Numbered from the stretch's first letter, positions 51,593 to 61,238 are shown. The stretch is DNA of 64,000 bases from Faucicola mancuniensis (GCF_046523945.1 NZ_CP171363.1:620001-684000); one strand, 5' to 3'. Translations and numbers: made by a program. Notes: generated by a model from the letters alone, not told the origin.

Positions 51593-51873
51593 GATTTTTT
51601 TCCTGCAATCTTGATAATTAAACCAACTTTTGTTTGTTAATTTGGTTTATCATAAAATAAAAAGGTGTTTTATATTAACACAATTTACACAAAAAAAGGC
51701 AAATCAATCTGCGACTTTTTGCGATTTTTTTTGTGGATTTTTTGAATAAAGACTTGCTTTTTTTAACATTCGCTTTATTTATAGTGTATTGTGCTAAAAT
51801 AATGCTAAAATAACGGCAATTTTTTGAGATTTTGACAACTTTTGACAACCTTAACTTTGGCAATGGATAATTT

Positions 51874-53577
51874 ATGCTAACCCAATTGACATTACAAAAT
51901 TTGGCATTGGTAAAAAATGCCGAAATGCAAATGCACACAGGTTTTAACGTGATTACAGGTGAAACAGGGGCGGGCAAGTCCTTGTTGTTAGACGCATTAC
52001 AGCTTTGTGTTGGCGGTCGCACCGATGGCGGTCTGATTCGGCATGGACAGCCAACAGCGGACGTTTTTGCCGAATTTGACATCAGTCATTTGCCACAAGT
52101 GCAAAACTGGATTGACGAACAAAATTATCAAGTTGATGACAATATCTTGTTAATCCGCCGTCAATTAGCCAATCAAAACGGCACAATTCGCAGTAAAGCA
52201 TGGCTAAACGGCTCGCCAATTAGCATGAATGAGTTAAAAATTCTCGGCAATTTTTTAGTAAATATCCACAGCCAACACGCACAGCACAGTCTTTTGCGTC
52301 CGCAATTTGTCAGCGAATGGCTAGACAGTGCCACAGGTTTAACGGCTTTGGCTAATGATGTGCGACAGGCGTTTTTGCATTATGAAAAACTCAAAACCCA
52401 AGCCGAGAATCAAGCGAAAGATGAAAAATTACGCCAACAACAAATAGAAATTTTAACCAATAAATTAGCCGATATTGAACCAATTATTCATATTAACTAC
52501 AAAGAAATTGAAGCAGAATATGATGAATTGTCCAATTTAGAAAATTTGATAGAACAAGCGTCTTTATCGGTCAGCTTGTTAAACAATGACAGCGATGAGC
52601 CAGATGTTATGCGACTGTTGTCCCGAGCGATAAAATTGTGCGAAAATCAAGCCGACATTAGCCCAACCTATGCCAACTGTGTAGAACAACTGTACCAAGC
52701 CCAAAGTTTGGTTAGCGATGTGGCAAGTACGCTTGCCGACTATGCCGAAGGACAAAGCCTTGACCCAGAACGTTTGGCGATACTTAATGAACAATTGTCG
52801 TTATTTCATCGGTTAGCTCGCAAATATCAGACCACGCCAGATGAATTATTAAACGATGCGGTGCAATGGCAAGCCGAACTTGATGAATTAGAAAGCCGAC
52901 TTTCGCCTGAAGCCTTAGCTGAAGAGATTGCCGTTTCTTACCAACATTTTTTGAGCCTTGCCAATGATTTGGATAGCAAACGCCAACACAATGCCAAACG
53001 TTTAAGCGATGGTTTGGTAGAGCGGTTAAAACTGCTTGCCTTGCCAAATGTACAAGCCAAATTTTGTTTTGAAAAATTGGAAAAACCGCAAAGCACAGGC
53101 GTGTCCAGTATTGAACTGTTGTTTAGTGCTAACGTGGGTATGCCTATGCAACCGATTCACAAAATCGCATCAGGCGGTGAGTTATCTCGCTTGGCATTGG
53201 TCATGCAGGTGATTGACGCTCAAGGCATTTGCCGAGAAACAGAAGAAATGCCTTTACACCAAAATACCAAACAATTATTGGTTTTTGATGAAGTAGACGT
53301 GGGAATTAGCGGTGGTACGGCTCAAGTGGTCGGCGAATTGTTGCGAGAGCTTGGCAAAGGGCAACAAATTTTGGCGATTACGCACCAAGCCCAAGTCGCT
53401 TCGCAAGCCCATCAGCATATTTTGGTATATAAAACCCAAGACGACCAAGCCCAATCACATTTAACGATTTTGGACGGTGAAGCACAAGTGAATGAATTGG
53501 CAAGAATGTCGGGCGGTATCAATATTACCGAAACCACGTTGGAACACGCTCGCAGTCTATTAGCCAATGTGCAATAA
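51874..53577 (+). CDS. recN: DNA repair protein RecN
   Basis: A 567-residue SMC-like ATPase acting in double-strand break repair. It has the N-terminal Walker A ITGETGAGKSLLLDAL, two coiled-coil arms around residues 160-380, the signature IASGGELSRLAL, and Walker B LLVFDEVDVGISGGTA. The 281 bases upstream are AT-rich, with no LexA-type box seen. Confidence 0.95.
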   Translation: MLTQLTLQNLALVKNAEMQMHTGFNVITGETGAGKSLLLDALQLCVGGRTDGGLIRHGQPTADVFAEFDISHLPQVQNWIDEQNYQVDDNILLIRRQLANQNGTIRSKAWLNGSPISMNELKILGNFLVNIHSQHAQHSLLRPQFVSEWLDSATGLTALANDVRQAFLHYEKLKTQAENQAKDEKLRQQQIEILTNKLADIEPIIHINYKEIEAEYDELSNLENLIEQASLSVSLLNNDSDEPDVMRLLSRAIKLCENQADISPTYANCVEQLYQAQSLVSDVASTLADYAEGQSLDPERLAILNEQLSLFHRLARKYQTTPDELLNDAVQWQAELDELESRLSPEALAEEIAVSYQHFLSLANDLDSKRQHNAKRLSDGLVERLKLLALPNVQAKFCFEKLEKPQSTGVSSIELLFSANVGMPMQPIHKIASGGELSRLALVMQVIDAQGICRETEEMPLHQNTKQLLVFDEVDVGISGGTAQVVGELLRELGKGQQILAITHQAQVASQAHQHILVYKTQDDQAQSHLTILDGEAQVNELARMSGGINITETTLEHARSLLANVQ

Positions 53578-53614
53578 TTTTTTAGATTAATTTAACAAAA
53601 ATTGAAGTCAAACA

Positions 53615-54181
53615 ATGCCAAATAACCCAAATTTTACCCATCATTTTTTATTAGCCACGCCCAACATTGACAGCGGTATTTTTGAAAAATCGCTGATTTA
53701 TATCTGTCGCCACGACAAACAGGGCGTGCTAGGCTTGATTATTAACAAGCCCAATCCCTACACGCACATTAGCAAGCTATTTGAAGATTTGGACATTGCC
53801 GTAACCCAAAGCGAACTTCGCCACAAACGCCCCTTGATGAGCGGTATGTTAAATCCTGAAGTCGGCTTTGTGCTACACACAGGACAGCCGATTTGGGCTT
53901 CATCCTTTGTGGTGAGCGAAAATATCTGTATCACCACGAGCCGAGATATTTTGCACAGTATCGCCACAGGGCAAGGCATGAGCCACTTTGAGCTGTGTTT
54001 GGGTCATGCCAGTTGGCAAAAAGGACAGCTAGAAAGCGAGATTGCCAACGGCGATTGGCTACTTATCCCTGCAAGCCAAACGGTTTTGTTTCAGACCGAT
54101 TATGACAAACGTTGGCAAACAGTGAGCGAGCAATTGGGCGTGAATTTTGATATTTTTAGCACCGAAATTGGGCGAGCATAA
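53615..54181 (+). CDS. yqgE: YqgE/AlgH family protein
   Basis: A 188-residue protein of the UPF0301 family, with HHFLLATPNI, KSLIYICRHDKQGVLGLIIN and the C-terminal GHASWQKGQLESEIANGDWL. The biochemical role is unknown. As in most gammaproteobacteria it lies immediately before ruvX (16 bases). Confidence 0.93.
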   Translation: MPNNPNFTHHFLLATPNIDSGIFEKSLIYICRHDKQGVLGLIINKPNPYTHISKLFEDLDIAVTQSELRHKRPLMSGMLNPEVGFVLHTGQPIWASSFVVSENICITTSRDILHSIATGQGMSHFELCLGHASWQKGQLESEIANGDWLLIPASQTVLFQTDYDKRWQTVSEQLGVNFDIFSTEIGRA

Positions 54182-54196
54182 AATAGGCAAATATCA

Positions 54197-54640
54197 ATGG
54201 AAAATTCACAAATAAAAACCATCATGGGACTGGATTTTGGCATTAGCAAAATGGGCATTTCGCTTGGCAATACGCTCACGCAAACGGCGACACCGCTTAT
54301 GCAGTTTAAAATGGATAATGGCAAGCCTGATTGGCAAAAATTGTTAAACATTATCACCGAATGGCAAGTGAGCCAAATTGTGATCGGTTTACCGCTGAAT
54401 ATGGACGGTACGGATTCTGAGCTTGGCAATCGTGCCAAAAAATTCGCCAGACGGCTCAATCATCAGCTTGAAATGGCACATATCCCCTGCCCTGTTATCA
54501 TGGCAGACGAGCGGTTAAGTAGTCGTGAAGCCAAAAATCTAGCGTGGGAATATGGCTTAATCAAAAATGAAAATGAGCCGATTGATAGTATTGCTTCGGC
54601 GATTATGCTTGGCAGTTGGCTTAGAGAAAACTTTTTATGA
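54197..54640 (+). CDS. ruvX: Putative pre-16S rRNA nuclease / Holliday junction resolvase YqgF
   Basis: A 147-residue RNase-H-fold nuclease thought to finish 16S rRNA 5' ends. It has MGLDFGISKMGIS (first Asp), VIGLPLNMDGTDSE, MADERLSSREA (Glu) and the C-terminal DSIASAIML with the last Asp. It overlaps the next gene by ATGA, indicating coupling. Confidence 0.93.
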   Translation: MENSQIKTIMGLDFGISKMGISLGNTLTQTATPLMQFKMDNGKPDWQKLLNIITEWQVSQIVIGLPLNMDGTDSELGNRAKKFARRLNHQLEMAHIPCPVIMADERLSSREAKNLAWEYGLIKNENEPIDSIASAIMLGSWLRENFL

Positions 54641-55086
54641 CCGAAACTATTCAATCAGCACAAGAAAATTCACAAAATGGATTTTCCCCCATGATTATCG
54701 GCTTAATCCGCCAAGCCCAAACGTTAAACAAAATCAGCATTTATCTGATTTATCTAGCGATTGGCTTATTTTTGATTTTTGGCACGCTCAAAAGCTTGCC
54801 AAATTTTCATGATAACACATTGATTTATCAAGGATTTTATTATTTACCGTATGGTTTTATTGGGCTGACTATTCCGCTATCTTGCTATGTGGCGTTTATT
54901 TTGTATCGTTATCGGTTGAGCCAGCCGAGCATGATTTTCACCTGTCTTGGCGTGGGTTTTGGGTTATTTTTGGTGAGTAGCTATGTCGCCTTTGCGTCAT
55001 GGATTGGCGTGGCGTTTATGTTTAAAGCCAATTTGACACGATTTTTTAAATTTATTCATGGCGAACCTTTGCCAACACGCAAATAA
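54637..55086 (+). CDS. Unknown four-helix membrane protein
   Basis: A 149-residue protein with four hydrophobic segments (ISIYLIYLAIGLFLIFG; GFIGLTIPLSCYVAFILY; IFTCLGVGFGLFLVSSYV; and a fourth around ASWIGVAFM). The N- and C-termini are polar. It overlaps ruvX by four bases and precedes tusA by 26 bases, so it belongs to this operon. I do not recognise a family. Confidence 0.7.
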   Translation: MTETIQSAQENSQNGFSPMIIGLIRQAQTLNKISIYLIYLAIGLFLIFGTLKSLPNFHDNTLIYQGFYYLPYGFIGLTIPLSCYVAFILYRYRLSQPSMIFTCLGVGFGLFLVSSYVAFASWIGVAFMFKANLTRFFKFIHGEPLPTRK

Positions 55087-55112
55087 ATCATTGAAAAAAT
55101 TAAGAGAAAAAA

Positions 55113-55391
55113 ATGACAAATATCCAATCAAATCATGAACTTGACACACAAGGACTTATCTGTCCGGAGCCGATTATGCTGCTACATAAAGTCATACGAC
55201 AGGCAAAAGGCGGTGAAGTTATCCACGTGATTGCCAACGACCCTGCGACCACACGAGATATTCCAAACTTTTGTCGTCATCTTGGGCATACCTTGCTTGA
55301 GCAACAGGACGTGATTAATCCACAAAATCATGCTGAACCAGACCCTTATGCCAATGTTTATCATTATTGGATTCAAAAAAAATCTGGCTAA
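55113..55391 (+). CDS. tusA: Sulfur carrier protein TusA-like
   Basis: A 92-residue SirA/TusA-fold protein with the conserved LDTQGLICPEPIM (CPEP; Cys as persulfide carrier), GEVIHVIANDPATTRDIPNFC and the closing YHYWIQKK. It accepts sulfur from IscS for tRNA 2-thiouridine and other uses. The CPEP motif and NDPA segment distinguish it from YedF. Confidence 0.9.
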   Translation: MTNIQSNHELDTQGLICPEPIMLLHKVIRQAKGGEVIHVIANDPATTRDIPNFCRHLGHTLLEQQDVINPQNHAEPDPYANVYHYWIQKKSG

Positions 55392-55554
55392 AAGATACAT
55401 TTTTACAACACAATTTTGCTAAAAAATGGACGGAAAAAACTTGCCAAAAGTTTAATTTTGTTTTAATGTGGTACACAGTTTTTTTGTGAATAAAATCTGA
55501 TTTTATCCACGTTTTTTTACTTTTCACACTTATTTTTAACATAAGGAATTTATC

Positions 55555-56130
55555 ATGGCGATTAGCTTAACCAAAGGCGGAAACGTAAATCTTTCAAAAG
55601 AAGCCCCTACTTTAACCAATATGACTGTCGGTCTAGGCTGGAATCCACGTGCGACAGACGGTCAAGCGTTTGACCTTGATGCGATTGCATTTTTAGTAAA
55701 AGAAGACGGCAAAGTGCGTGCGGACAATGATTTTATCTTTTTTAACAACTTAAAATCAGTAGACGGCTCGGTAGAACACACAGGCGACAACCGCACAGGT
55801 GAAGGCGATGGCGATGATGAAACCATCAAAGTAGATTTGACAAAAGTCCCTGCCGATGTAAACAAAATCATCTTTTGTGCGGTCATCTATGACGGTCAAG
55901 CCCGTAACCAAAACTTCGGTCAAGTAAGTAATGCCTATATCCGTATCGTAAACGCACAAGGCGGTAGCGAAGTGGCTCGTTATGACTTGTCAGAAGACGG
56001 TAGCACCGAAACGGCGATGATTTTTGGTGAGTTGTACAAACACAATGGCGAATGGAAATTCCGTGCAGTCGGTCAAGGTTTTGCTGGCGGTTTAGGACCT
56101 TTGGCAAGCTCATATGGCGTTGCGGTTTAA
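55555..56130 (+). CDS. TerD/TerE-family stress protein
   Basis: A 191-residue TerD-domain protein. It begins MAISLTKGGNVNLSKEAP, has GLGWNPRATDGQAFDLDAIAF, and the Ca-binding HTGDNRTGEGDGDDETIKVDL, ending LGPLASSYGVAV. Such proteins bind Ca2+ in membrane-linked stress and tellurite-resistance complexes. AAGGAA precedes ATG 55555. It is the first of three related genes; TerB, TerC and TerA are not here. Confidence 0.93.
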   Translation: MAISLTKGGNVNLSKEAPTLTNMTVGLGWNPRATDGQAFDLDAIAFLVKEDGKVRADNDFIFFNNLKSVDGSVEHTGDNRTGEGDGDDETIKVDLTKVPADVNKIIFCAVIYDGQARNQNFGQVSNAYIRIVNAQGGSEVARYDLSEDGSTETAMIFGELYKHNGEWKFRAVGQGFAGGLGPLASSYGVAV

Positions 56131-56259
56131 TTAAAATTGTGAATAAAATATTAATAATGTTTTAATTTTATAAAATCAATGAAATAAAAGGGTTAGGCGT
56201 TGCTTGCCCTTTTATTTTATACGATTTTTAAAATAATTTTTTAAATATATGGAAATACG

Positions 56260-57021
56260 ATGGCAGTAACATTTAATTTATTGGGCGATAACGAACCCTT
56301 TTTACATTGTAACCTAAAGCAAGGTGATATCGTGCATTGCGAAGCCAATGCCATGGTGATGATGGAGTCCAACCTTGAACTCAAAGGCACATTACAAGGC
56401 GGTATTATGCAAGCCTTAATGAGACGTTTTGCCAATGGTGAATCGCTGTTTCAACAAAAAATTGAAGCGGTGCGTGGCGAAGGCGACTGCCTACTTGCCC
56501 CAACGCTTGATGGCGATATGCAGATTTTGGACGTGGGTAATGTGCAATACACCCTAAGCGATGGGGCATTTGTCGCTTCTAGTGGCAACGTGGAAATCAA
56601 AGCCAACATTCAGCGTAACCTTGGCGGTGCGATTTTTGGTGATACAGGCGGTTTTATGGTCATGCAAACGCATGGACACGGGCAAGTTGTCGTATCTGGC
56701 TTTGGCTGTTTATTTGAAATTGATGTTACTCCTGACAAAGATGTGTTGATTGACAACGGTCATGTGGTGTGTTGGGATAGCCGTTTGCAATATAGCTTGT
56801 CAGTTTCTACCAGTCAAAACAAAGGCTTTTTGGGCAATATCATCAATTCTGTTACCAGTGGTGAAGGCATGGTATTAAAATTTTCTGGGGCGGGTAAGGT
56901 CGTGCTTTGCTCTCGCAACCGTGATAATTATCAAGGCTGGCTACAAAGCGTGCTAGGCTCTGGCAATGCAGGCAGTACCAGTAGCGGTAGTAGTGGTGGA
57001 TTATTAGGCGGTCTTTTATAA
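56260..57021 (+). CDS. AIM24-family protein with Gly/Ser-rich tail
   Basis: A 253-residue beta-rich protein with CEANAMVMMESNLELKGTLQ, FVASSGNVEIKANIQ and a GFGCLFEIDV / VVCWDSRLQYSL core typical of AIM24/TIGR00266. The final ~25 residues are low-complexity (SSGSSGGLLGGLL). Bacterial homologues often accompany TerD genes in stress-related groups, which is the case here. Function unknown. Confidence 0.85.
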   Translation: MAVTFNLLGDNEPFLHCNLKQGDIVHCEANAMVMMESNLELKGTLQGGIMQALMRRFANGESLFQQKIEAVRGEGDCLLAPTLDGDMQILDVGNVQYTLSDGAFVASSGNVEIKANIQRNLGGAIFGDTGGFMVMQTHGHGQVVVSGFGCLFEIDVTPDKDVLIDNGHVVCWDSRLQYSLSVSTSQNKGFLGNIINSVTSGEGMVLKFSGAGKVVLCSRNRDNYQGWLQSVLGSGNAGSTSSGSSGGLLGGLL

Positions 57022-57075
57022 TTTATTCACAATTTTTTTTACAATAAAATTTTTATCAACAACAGGAGTTTTCTC

Positions 57076-57678
57076 ATGGCGGTAAGTTTACAAAAAGGTC
57101 AAAAAATTTCTTTGGAAAAAGAAGCAGGCGGTGTATTAAGCCGTGTCAAAATGGGCTTGGGTTGGGACGTGGCAAGTTCTGGCAAAGCAGGCGGTTTTTT
57201 GGGTGGCTTGTTTGGTGGCGGTGGTGGCAATGACAGCATTGACCTTGATGCGTCTTGCATTATGTTTGACACCAACAAACGACCGATTGATGCAATTTGG
57301 TTCGGTCAGTTACAATCCAAAGACGGCAGTATTCAGCACACAGGCGACAACCGTACAGGTGCTGGCGATGGGGATGACGAAGTGATTAACGTGGATTTAT
57401 CTCGTATTCCTGCCAATGTGCAATCGCTCGTTTTTACCGTGAATAGCTTTACAGGGCAAACTTTTGAAAAAGTTGCCAATGCGTTTTGCCGTATTATCAA
57501 TGCCAATAACAACAGCGAAGTTGCCCGTTACAACCTATCGGCACAAGGCAATCACACCGCTTTGATTTTGGCAAAAGTCTATCGTCATAATGGCGAATGG
57601 AAAATGCACGCTATCGGCGAAACCGCAAGCGGTCGTACGTTCCATGATTTAATGCCTGCGATTGTGCCACACGCTTAA
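57076..57678 (+). CDS. TerD-domain protein, TerZ-like
   Basis: A 200-residue protein whose pattern follows TerZ: MAVSLQKGQKISLEKEAGGV, GLGWDVA, an insert GGFLGGLFGGGGG, NDSIDLDASCIMFD, HTGDNRTGAGDGDDEVINVDL and SGRTFHDLMPAIV at the end. Calcium-binding acidic residues are conserved. AGGAG lies before ATG 57076, 54 bases after the AIM24 gene. The operon ends in a terminator. Confidence 0.93.
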   Translation: MAVSLQKGQKISLEKEAGGVLSRVKMGLGWDVASSGKAGGFLGGLFGGGGGNDSIDLDASCIMFDTNKRPIDAIWFGQLQSKDGSIQHTGDNRTGAGDGDDEVINVDLSRIPANVQSLVFTVNSFTGQTFEKVANAFCRIINANNNSEVARYNLSAQGNHTALILAKVYRHNGEWKMHAIGETASGRTFHDLMPAIVPHA

Positions 57679-57693
57679 TCGCTTTATTTTGAC

Positions 57694-57730
57694 AAAAACC
57701 ATCTTAAACTTAAATTAAGGTGGTTTTTTT
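57694..57730 (+). terminator. Terminator after the TerZ-like gene
   Basis: AACCATCTTAA and TTAAGGTGGTT pair (one G-U) and are followed by a T-run, 16 bases past the stop codon. Confidence 0.88.
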
Positions 57731-57899
57731 GTACAAAAAAACATTCAACGAGCGTTCAATTTTTGTAATAATTAAGCAATATATATTACTATTTTTCTAT
57801 AAAGTTATGGGGACAAGCAACTTTTGCTATGCTATTATAATTGCAAATAAAGGTAAAAAACCTTTATGAAATCCAACTTTTTTTAAAAGGAATACTAAC

Positions 57900-58259
57900 A
57901 TGAAAAAATTTGCTCTAACTTCTCTAATCGCCATCGCTACCATGACTGGTGCGGTATCTGCTAGCGCAATGACTCCAAAAACCGTCAACTACACTTGCCA
58001 AGGTGGTAAATCATTAAACGTAAAATACAACTTTAACTCAGCATTGCCCACCAAAGCAACTGCAAAATTAAATGGTGCAACTCGTGTATTGGCGTATAAT
58101 CAAGTACATTCAGACATAGCTGGCACGATTTTTGGTACAGACAAAGGCTACATGATTAGTGCGGACTATATGGACGTAAATAACTACAATCAAGTAAGCT
58201 TAGGCACAGTCACTTCACCATCTGGCAAAATCATTTATAAAGACTGTTCACCAAATTAA
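57900..58259 (+). CDS. Acp-like secreted lysozyme inhibitor
   Basis: A 119-residue exported protein: signal peptide MKKFALTSLIAIATMTGAVS cleaved after SASA, then a small beta-rich domain with VNYTCQGGKSLNVKYNF, ATAKLNGATRVL, DKGYMISADYMD and a closing KIIYKDCSPN. Two Cys can form one disulfide. This closely follows the adhesin complex protein (Acp) of Neisseria, a C-type lysozyme inhibitor with an MliC-like fold. AAGGAA lies before ATG 57900, after ~220 bases of intergenic DNA. Confidence 0.82.
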   Translation: MKKFALTSLIAIATMTGAVSASAMTPKTVNYTCQGGKSLNVKYNFNSALPTKATAKLNGATRVLAYNQVHSDIAGTIFGTDKGYMISADYMDVNNYNQVSLGTVTSPSGKIIYKDCSPN

Positions 58260-58283
58260 TATTTGATTGTACAGTTTTAAATC

Positions 58284-58313
58284 AAAAAACCAACTCGCAA
58301 GGGTTGGTTTTTT
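58284..58313 (+). terminator. Terminator after the Acp-like gene
   Basis: AAAAAACCAAC (58284-58294) and GTTGGTTTTTT (58303-58313) form a strong stem-loop. It may also serve convergent msrA from the other side. Confidence 0.88.
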
Positions 58314-58325
58314 GTGTTTTAAAAA

Positions 58326-58847
58326 TTAGTCTTTAAAATATTCTGTAAAATATTGACGTAATTTGACTAATTTTGGCGGAATGGCAAAGTTACAATAGCC
58401 TTGCGTTGGGTTTTTGTTAAAAAAATCTTGATGATAATCTTCCGCAGGATAAAAAATGTCCGCAGGGCGGATTTGTGTTACCACGTTAATGCCTTGATTT
58501 TGCAAAGATTTTACCACATTCTCACTGATTAACTTTTGTTCATCATTATGGTAAAAAATCGCTGAGCGGTACTGACTGCCGACATCGTTGCCTTGACGGT
58601 CAAAAGTCGTTGGGTCGTGAATGGTAAAAAAGATTGCCAAAATCGTTGCCAAATCCACTTGCGTTTCATCAAAACTGACGTTAATCACTTCAATATGTCC
58701 TGTATCACCACCGCACACCGCTTCATAATTAGCGGTTGTCGCCTGTCCACCCATGTAGCCAGATACCACGTTTTGCACGCCTTTGACACGCAAAAACACC
58801 GCTTCGGTACACCAAAAACAGCCGCCACCTAATGTAATCGTTTGCAT
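58326..58847 (-). CDS. msrA: Peptide methionine sulfoxide reductase MsrA
   Basis: A 173-residue enzyme reducing S-methionine sulfoxide in proteins. The catalytic motif GGGCFWCTEA is at residues 7-16, followed by GYMGG, TGHIEVINV and SQYRSAIFYH. The resolving cysteine region is GYCNF near the end. It stands alone. Confidence 0.95.
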   Translation of the reverse strand: MQTITLGGGCFWCTEAVFLRVKGVQNVVSGYMGGQATTANYEAVCGGDTGHIEVINVSFDETQVDLATILAIFFTIHDPTTFDRQGNDVGSQYRSAIFYHNDEQKLISENVVKSLQNQGINVVTQIRPADIFYPAEDYHQDFFNKNPTQGYCNFAIPPKLVKLRQYFTEYFKD

Positions 58848-58901
58848 TATTTTTTTCCTTAATTTTATTGATTAATTGGTAGTTTTTAAAAAGTAAGTTT
58901 T

Positions 58902-58938
58902 TGTAGGGTGGGTTACGCTATCGCTAACCCACCCTACA
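58902..58938. repeat. Palindromic repeat between msrA and lptG
   Basis: TGTAGGGTGGGTTA and TAACCCACCCTACA form a perfect 14-bp stem around CGCTATCGC. The TGTAGGGTGGGT motif is a commonly dispersed intergenic repeat. It lies just upstream of msrA and downstream of lptG and could terminate lptG transcripts. Confidence 0.75.
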
Positions 58939-58984
58939 TTTAATAAAATAAAATTTCCAAAACTTATAGTTTTTACACTACCGA

Positions 58985-60109
58985 TTAATTTTTGGTTTTG
59001 ATAAGATAGATACCCAGCAACGCACTGATGATAATCGGCAACATTACCATGATAAAGGGCGAAAATCCTGTGCTTAGACTGATAAATCCGACCAAATCTT
59101 GGATATAACTAAATAAAAGTCCAATTAATAACGCCACCACAATGCGAAAGCCCAAACTTTGGCTACGCATTGAGCCAAATACAAAGGAACAGGCTATCAG
59201 CACCAGCGACAACACCGCAAGGGGCGACAGGGTTTTTCGCCAAAACGCCACTTCGTGGGGCAATGAGCGTCTGCCATCTTTTCCAAGTAGTTGGCGATGC
59301 TCAGCAAGGTTTGTCAATGACATATCGTCTGGGCGCAAGGTCAACAGATAAATAGAACTCGGCTCTATTGGCAATTGGGTAAAAAACTGGGGCAAATGTT
59401 TAAGCTCGCTTGTACCGTCTGGGCGGATTGTCATTTGTTGTACGTTTTGCAGTTGCCAGCCTTGTTGCGTGGCGTTAGCATGATTGACAAATTGTCCGCT
59501 TTGGGCGGTGATGATGTGGCGGATTTGGTTGTGATTTGTATTATCCGAGCTATTATTTTGGGCGTTGTCCAGTTGCCAAATTTTGATATTTTGCAACACG
59601 CCTTTGGTGTCGGCATAGCCGATATTGACGATTTGGCTTGCCGTTTTTTCCCAATAACCGTTTAAAGAACTTGATACAATCGGTTGTTTGTTTTTGATTT
59701 GGTGAGCCAAACTGTTGGTTTGTGGAATGATAAATTGGCTTAACAAAACCCCTGTAATCACAAACAACAACGCAGGCTCAAGTACCCACGCCACAATGCG
59801 AAAACGGCTTAAACCAGACGCTTGCATGACGGTCAATTCGCTGTTATTGGCAAGCAAGCCCAAACCAATCACCGCACCGACCAACGCCCCTATCGGCATG
59901 TATTGTTGCAAGGCTTCTGGTGCAGTCAAAGCGATATATTTAAAAGCGTCAAAATAGCTGTAAGTGTCGCTGACATCTTCAATTTCTGCTAAATAATCAA
60001 ATAATAATTTTAACAACAATAAACCAACAATCGCCCCCAAAATCGCAAAAAAGGCTTGTTTGCGGACATAATGTTTTAAAATGGCATTTTTAAACAGTGG
60101 GTTTGTCAT
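58985..60109 (-). CDS. lptG: LPS export permease LptG
   Basis: A 374-residue inner-membrane subunit of the LptB2FG ABC exporter. It has six membrane helices, with the first set near FFAILGAIVGLLLLKLLFDY and the last at LLIGLLFSYI onward, and a large periplasmic beta-jellyroll (residues ~130-260). ATG 60109 is preferred since it follows the lptF stop after one base; a frame extension to 60124 overlaps lptF. Confidence 0.93.
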   Translation of the reverse strand: MTNPLFKNAILKHYVRKQAFFAILGAIVGLLLLKLLFDYLAEIEDVSDTYSYFDAFKYIALTAPEALQQYMPIGALVGAVIGLGLLANNSELTVMQASGLSRFRIVAWVLEPALLFVITGVLLSQFIIPQTNSLAHQIKNKQPIVSSSLNGYWEKTASQIVNIGYADTKGVLQNIKIWQLDNAQNNSSDNTNHNQIRHIITAQSGQFVNHANATQQGWQLQNVQQMTIRPDGTSELKHLPQFFTQLPIEPSSIYLLTLRPDDMSLTNLAEHRQLLGKDGRRSLPHEVAFWRKTLSPLAVLSLVLIACSFVFGSMRSQSLGFRIVVALLIGLLFSYIQDLVGFISLSTGFSPFIMVMLPIIISALLGIYLIKTKN

Positions 60110-60110
60110 A

Positions 60111-61238
60111 TTACACGCCCCCATTCAATGAATTTATCGGTTTTGCTTTGCGATAGCGAAAATGGTGCAGAACTTGCTGTTGCACATTGAGCCACAGACA
60201 CGCCAGCATGGCAAAGCTGATAAACCACGCATACGACCAAACGCTTAATTTTTGTTTGCTAATATTGGTTTTAAGTGAAATAATGCTCACTGCACACGCC
60301 ACAAAAATCAAAATCGCAGGCAACAAGCGTAACCAACGCCCTTGTCTGGGCTGTACCTGTGCCAATGGTGTAGCAAGCATACAGGCGATAATCATCAAAA
60401 ACGGTAAACTTAAACGATAGCCAAGTTCGGCTTGGGCTTCAGGTTTATTTAGATTGTTCAATAATTTGACGGTCGGTTGGCTAGTGATGTTTTCTTCAGT
60501 GATTTCATCGGTTTGTGGTTTTGCCATGCTGATACGGTATTGCTCAAAACTTGTTTGGTTGTATTGTCGGCTGGCGTTGTCCACTTCGTAACGTCTGCCA
60601 TTGTACAAATCCAATCTGGTAAAAGGGGCGTTGTTATTTGTCAAAACTTGTTGGGCTTTTTTGGCGGTGATAATGACATCTTGTGTTAAATTATTCGGCG
60701 ATTGTTGAATAATATAGATATCGTTTAATTCTCGTTTGTCTTTGTCCACCGAACCGACATAAAAATGATAATCGCCACTGCTGATAAAAGTTTGCGGTTT
60801 TACCATGTCAAAGGCACTGCTTAAAGACTGGGTTTGCCAAATTTTTTCGGTCTGTGCCACGCCATACGGCTTTGCCCAAAGGCTCACGCCAGCTTCCACC
60901 AAAAACAACACCAAAATCAACGGCAACATCAAGCGAGTTATGCGTCCACGACTTTGCCCGCTTGAAAACAGCACGCTCATCTCATTGTCCACATACATTC
61001 GCCCAAGTACCAACATCAAGGCGACAAAAAACGACAATGGCAAAATCAATTCCAAAAAAGTTGGCATATTGTAGCCAATAATACTAAACAAAAATCCGAT
61101 ATTTAGTCTACCTTCTGCCGCCATGCCAAAATAACGAATCAAACGACCGCCAAGCATTAGCACCATTAAAAACATCAGCACAATCAAGGTTGTACTTATT
61201 ACTTGTCGGGTCATGTATCGCCGTAAAATCACTGCCAA
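60111..61238 (-). CDS. lptF: LPS export permease LptF
   Basis: A 375-residue partner of LptG, with the same six-helix plus periplasmic jellyroll design. MAVILRRYMTRQVISTTLIV opens the first helix, and the coupling region includes NEMSVLFSSGQSRGRI. It lies directly before lptG. In most gammaproteobacteria lptFG is divergent from pepA; here a phosphate transporter lies between them. Confidence 0.93.
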   Translation of the reverse strand: MAVILRRYMTRQVISTTLIVLMFLMVLMLGGRLIRYFGMAAEGRLNIGFLFSIIGYNMPTFLELILPLSFFVALMLVLGRMYVDNEMSVLFSSGQSRGRITRLMLPLILVLFLVEAGVSLWAKPYGVAQTEKIWQTQSLSSAFDMVKPQTFISSGDYHFYVGSVDKDKRELNDIYIIQQSPNNLTQDVIITAKKAQQVLTNNNAPFTRLDLYNGRRYEVDNASRQYNQTSFEQYRISMAKPQTDEITEENITSQPTVKLLNNLNKPEAQAELGYRLSLPFLMIIACMLATPLAQVQPRQGRWLRLLPAILIFVACAVSIISLKTNISKQKLSVWSYAWFISFAMLACLWLNVQQQVLHHFRYRKAKPINSLNGGV

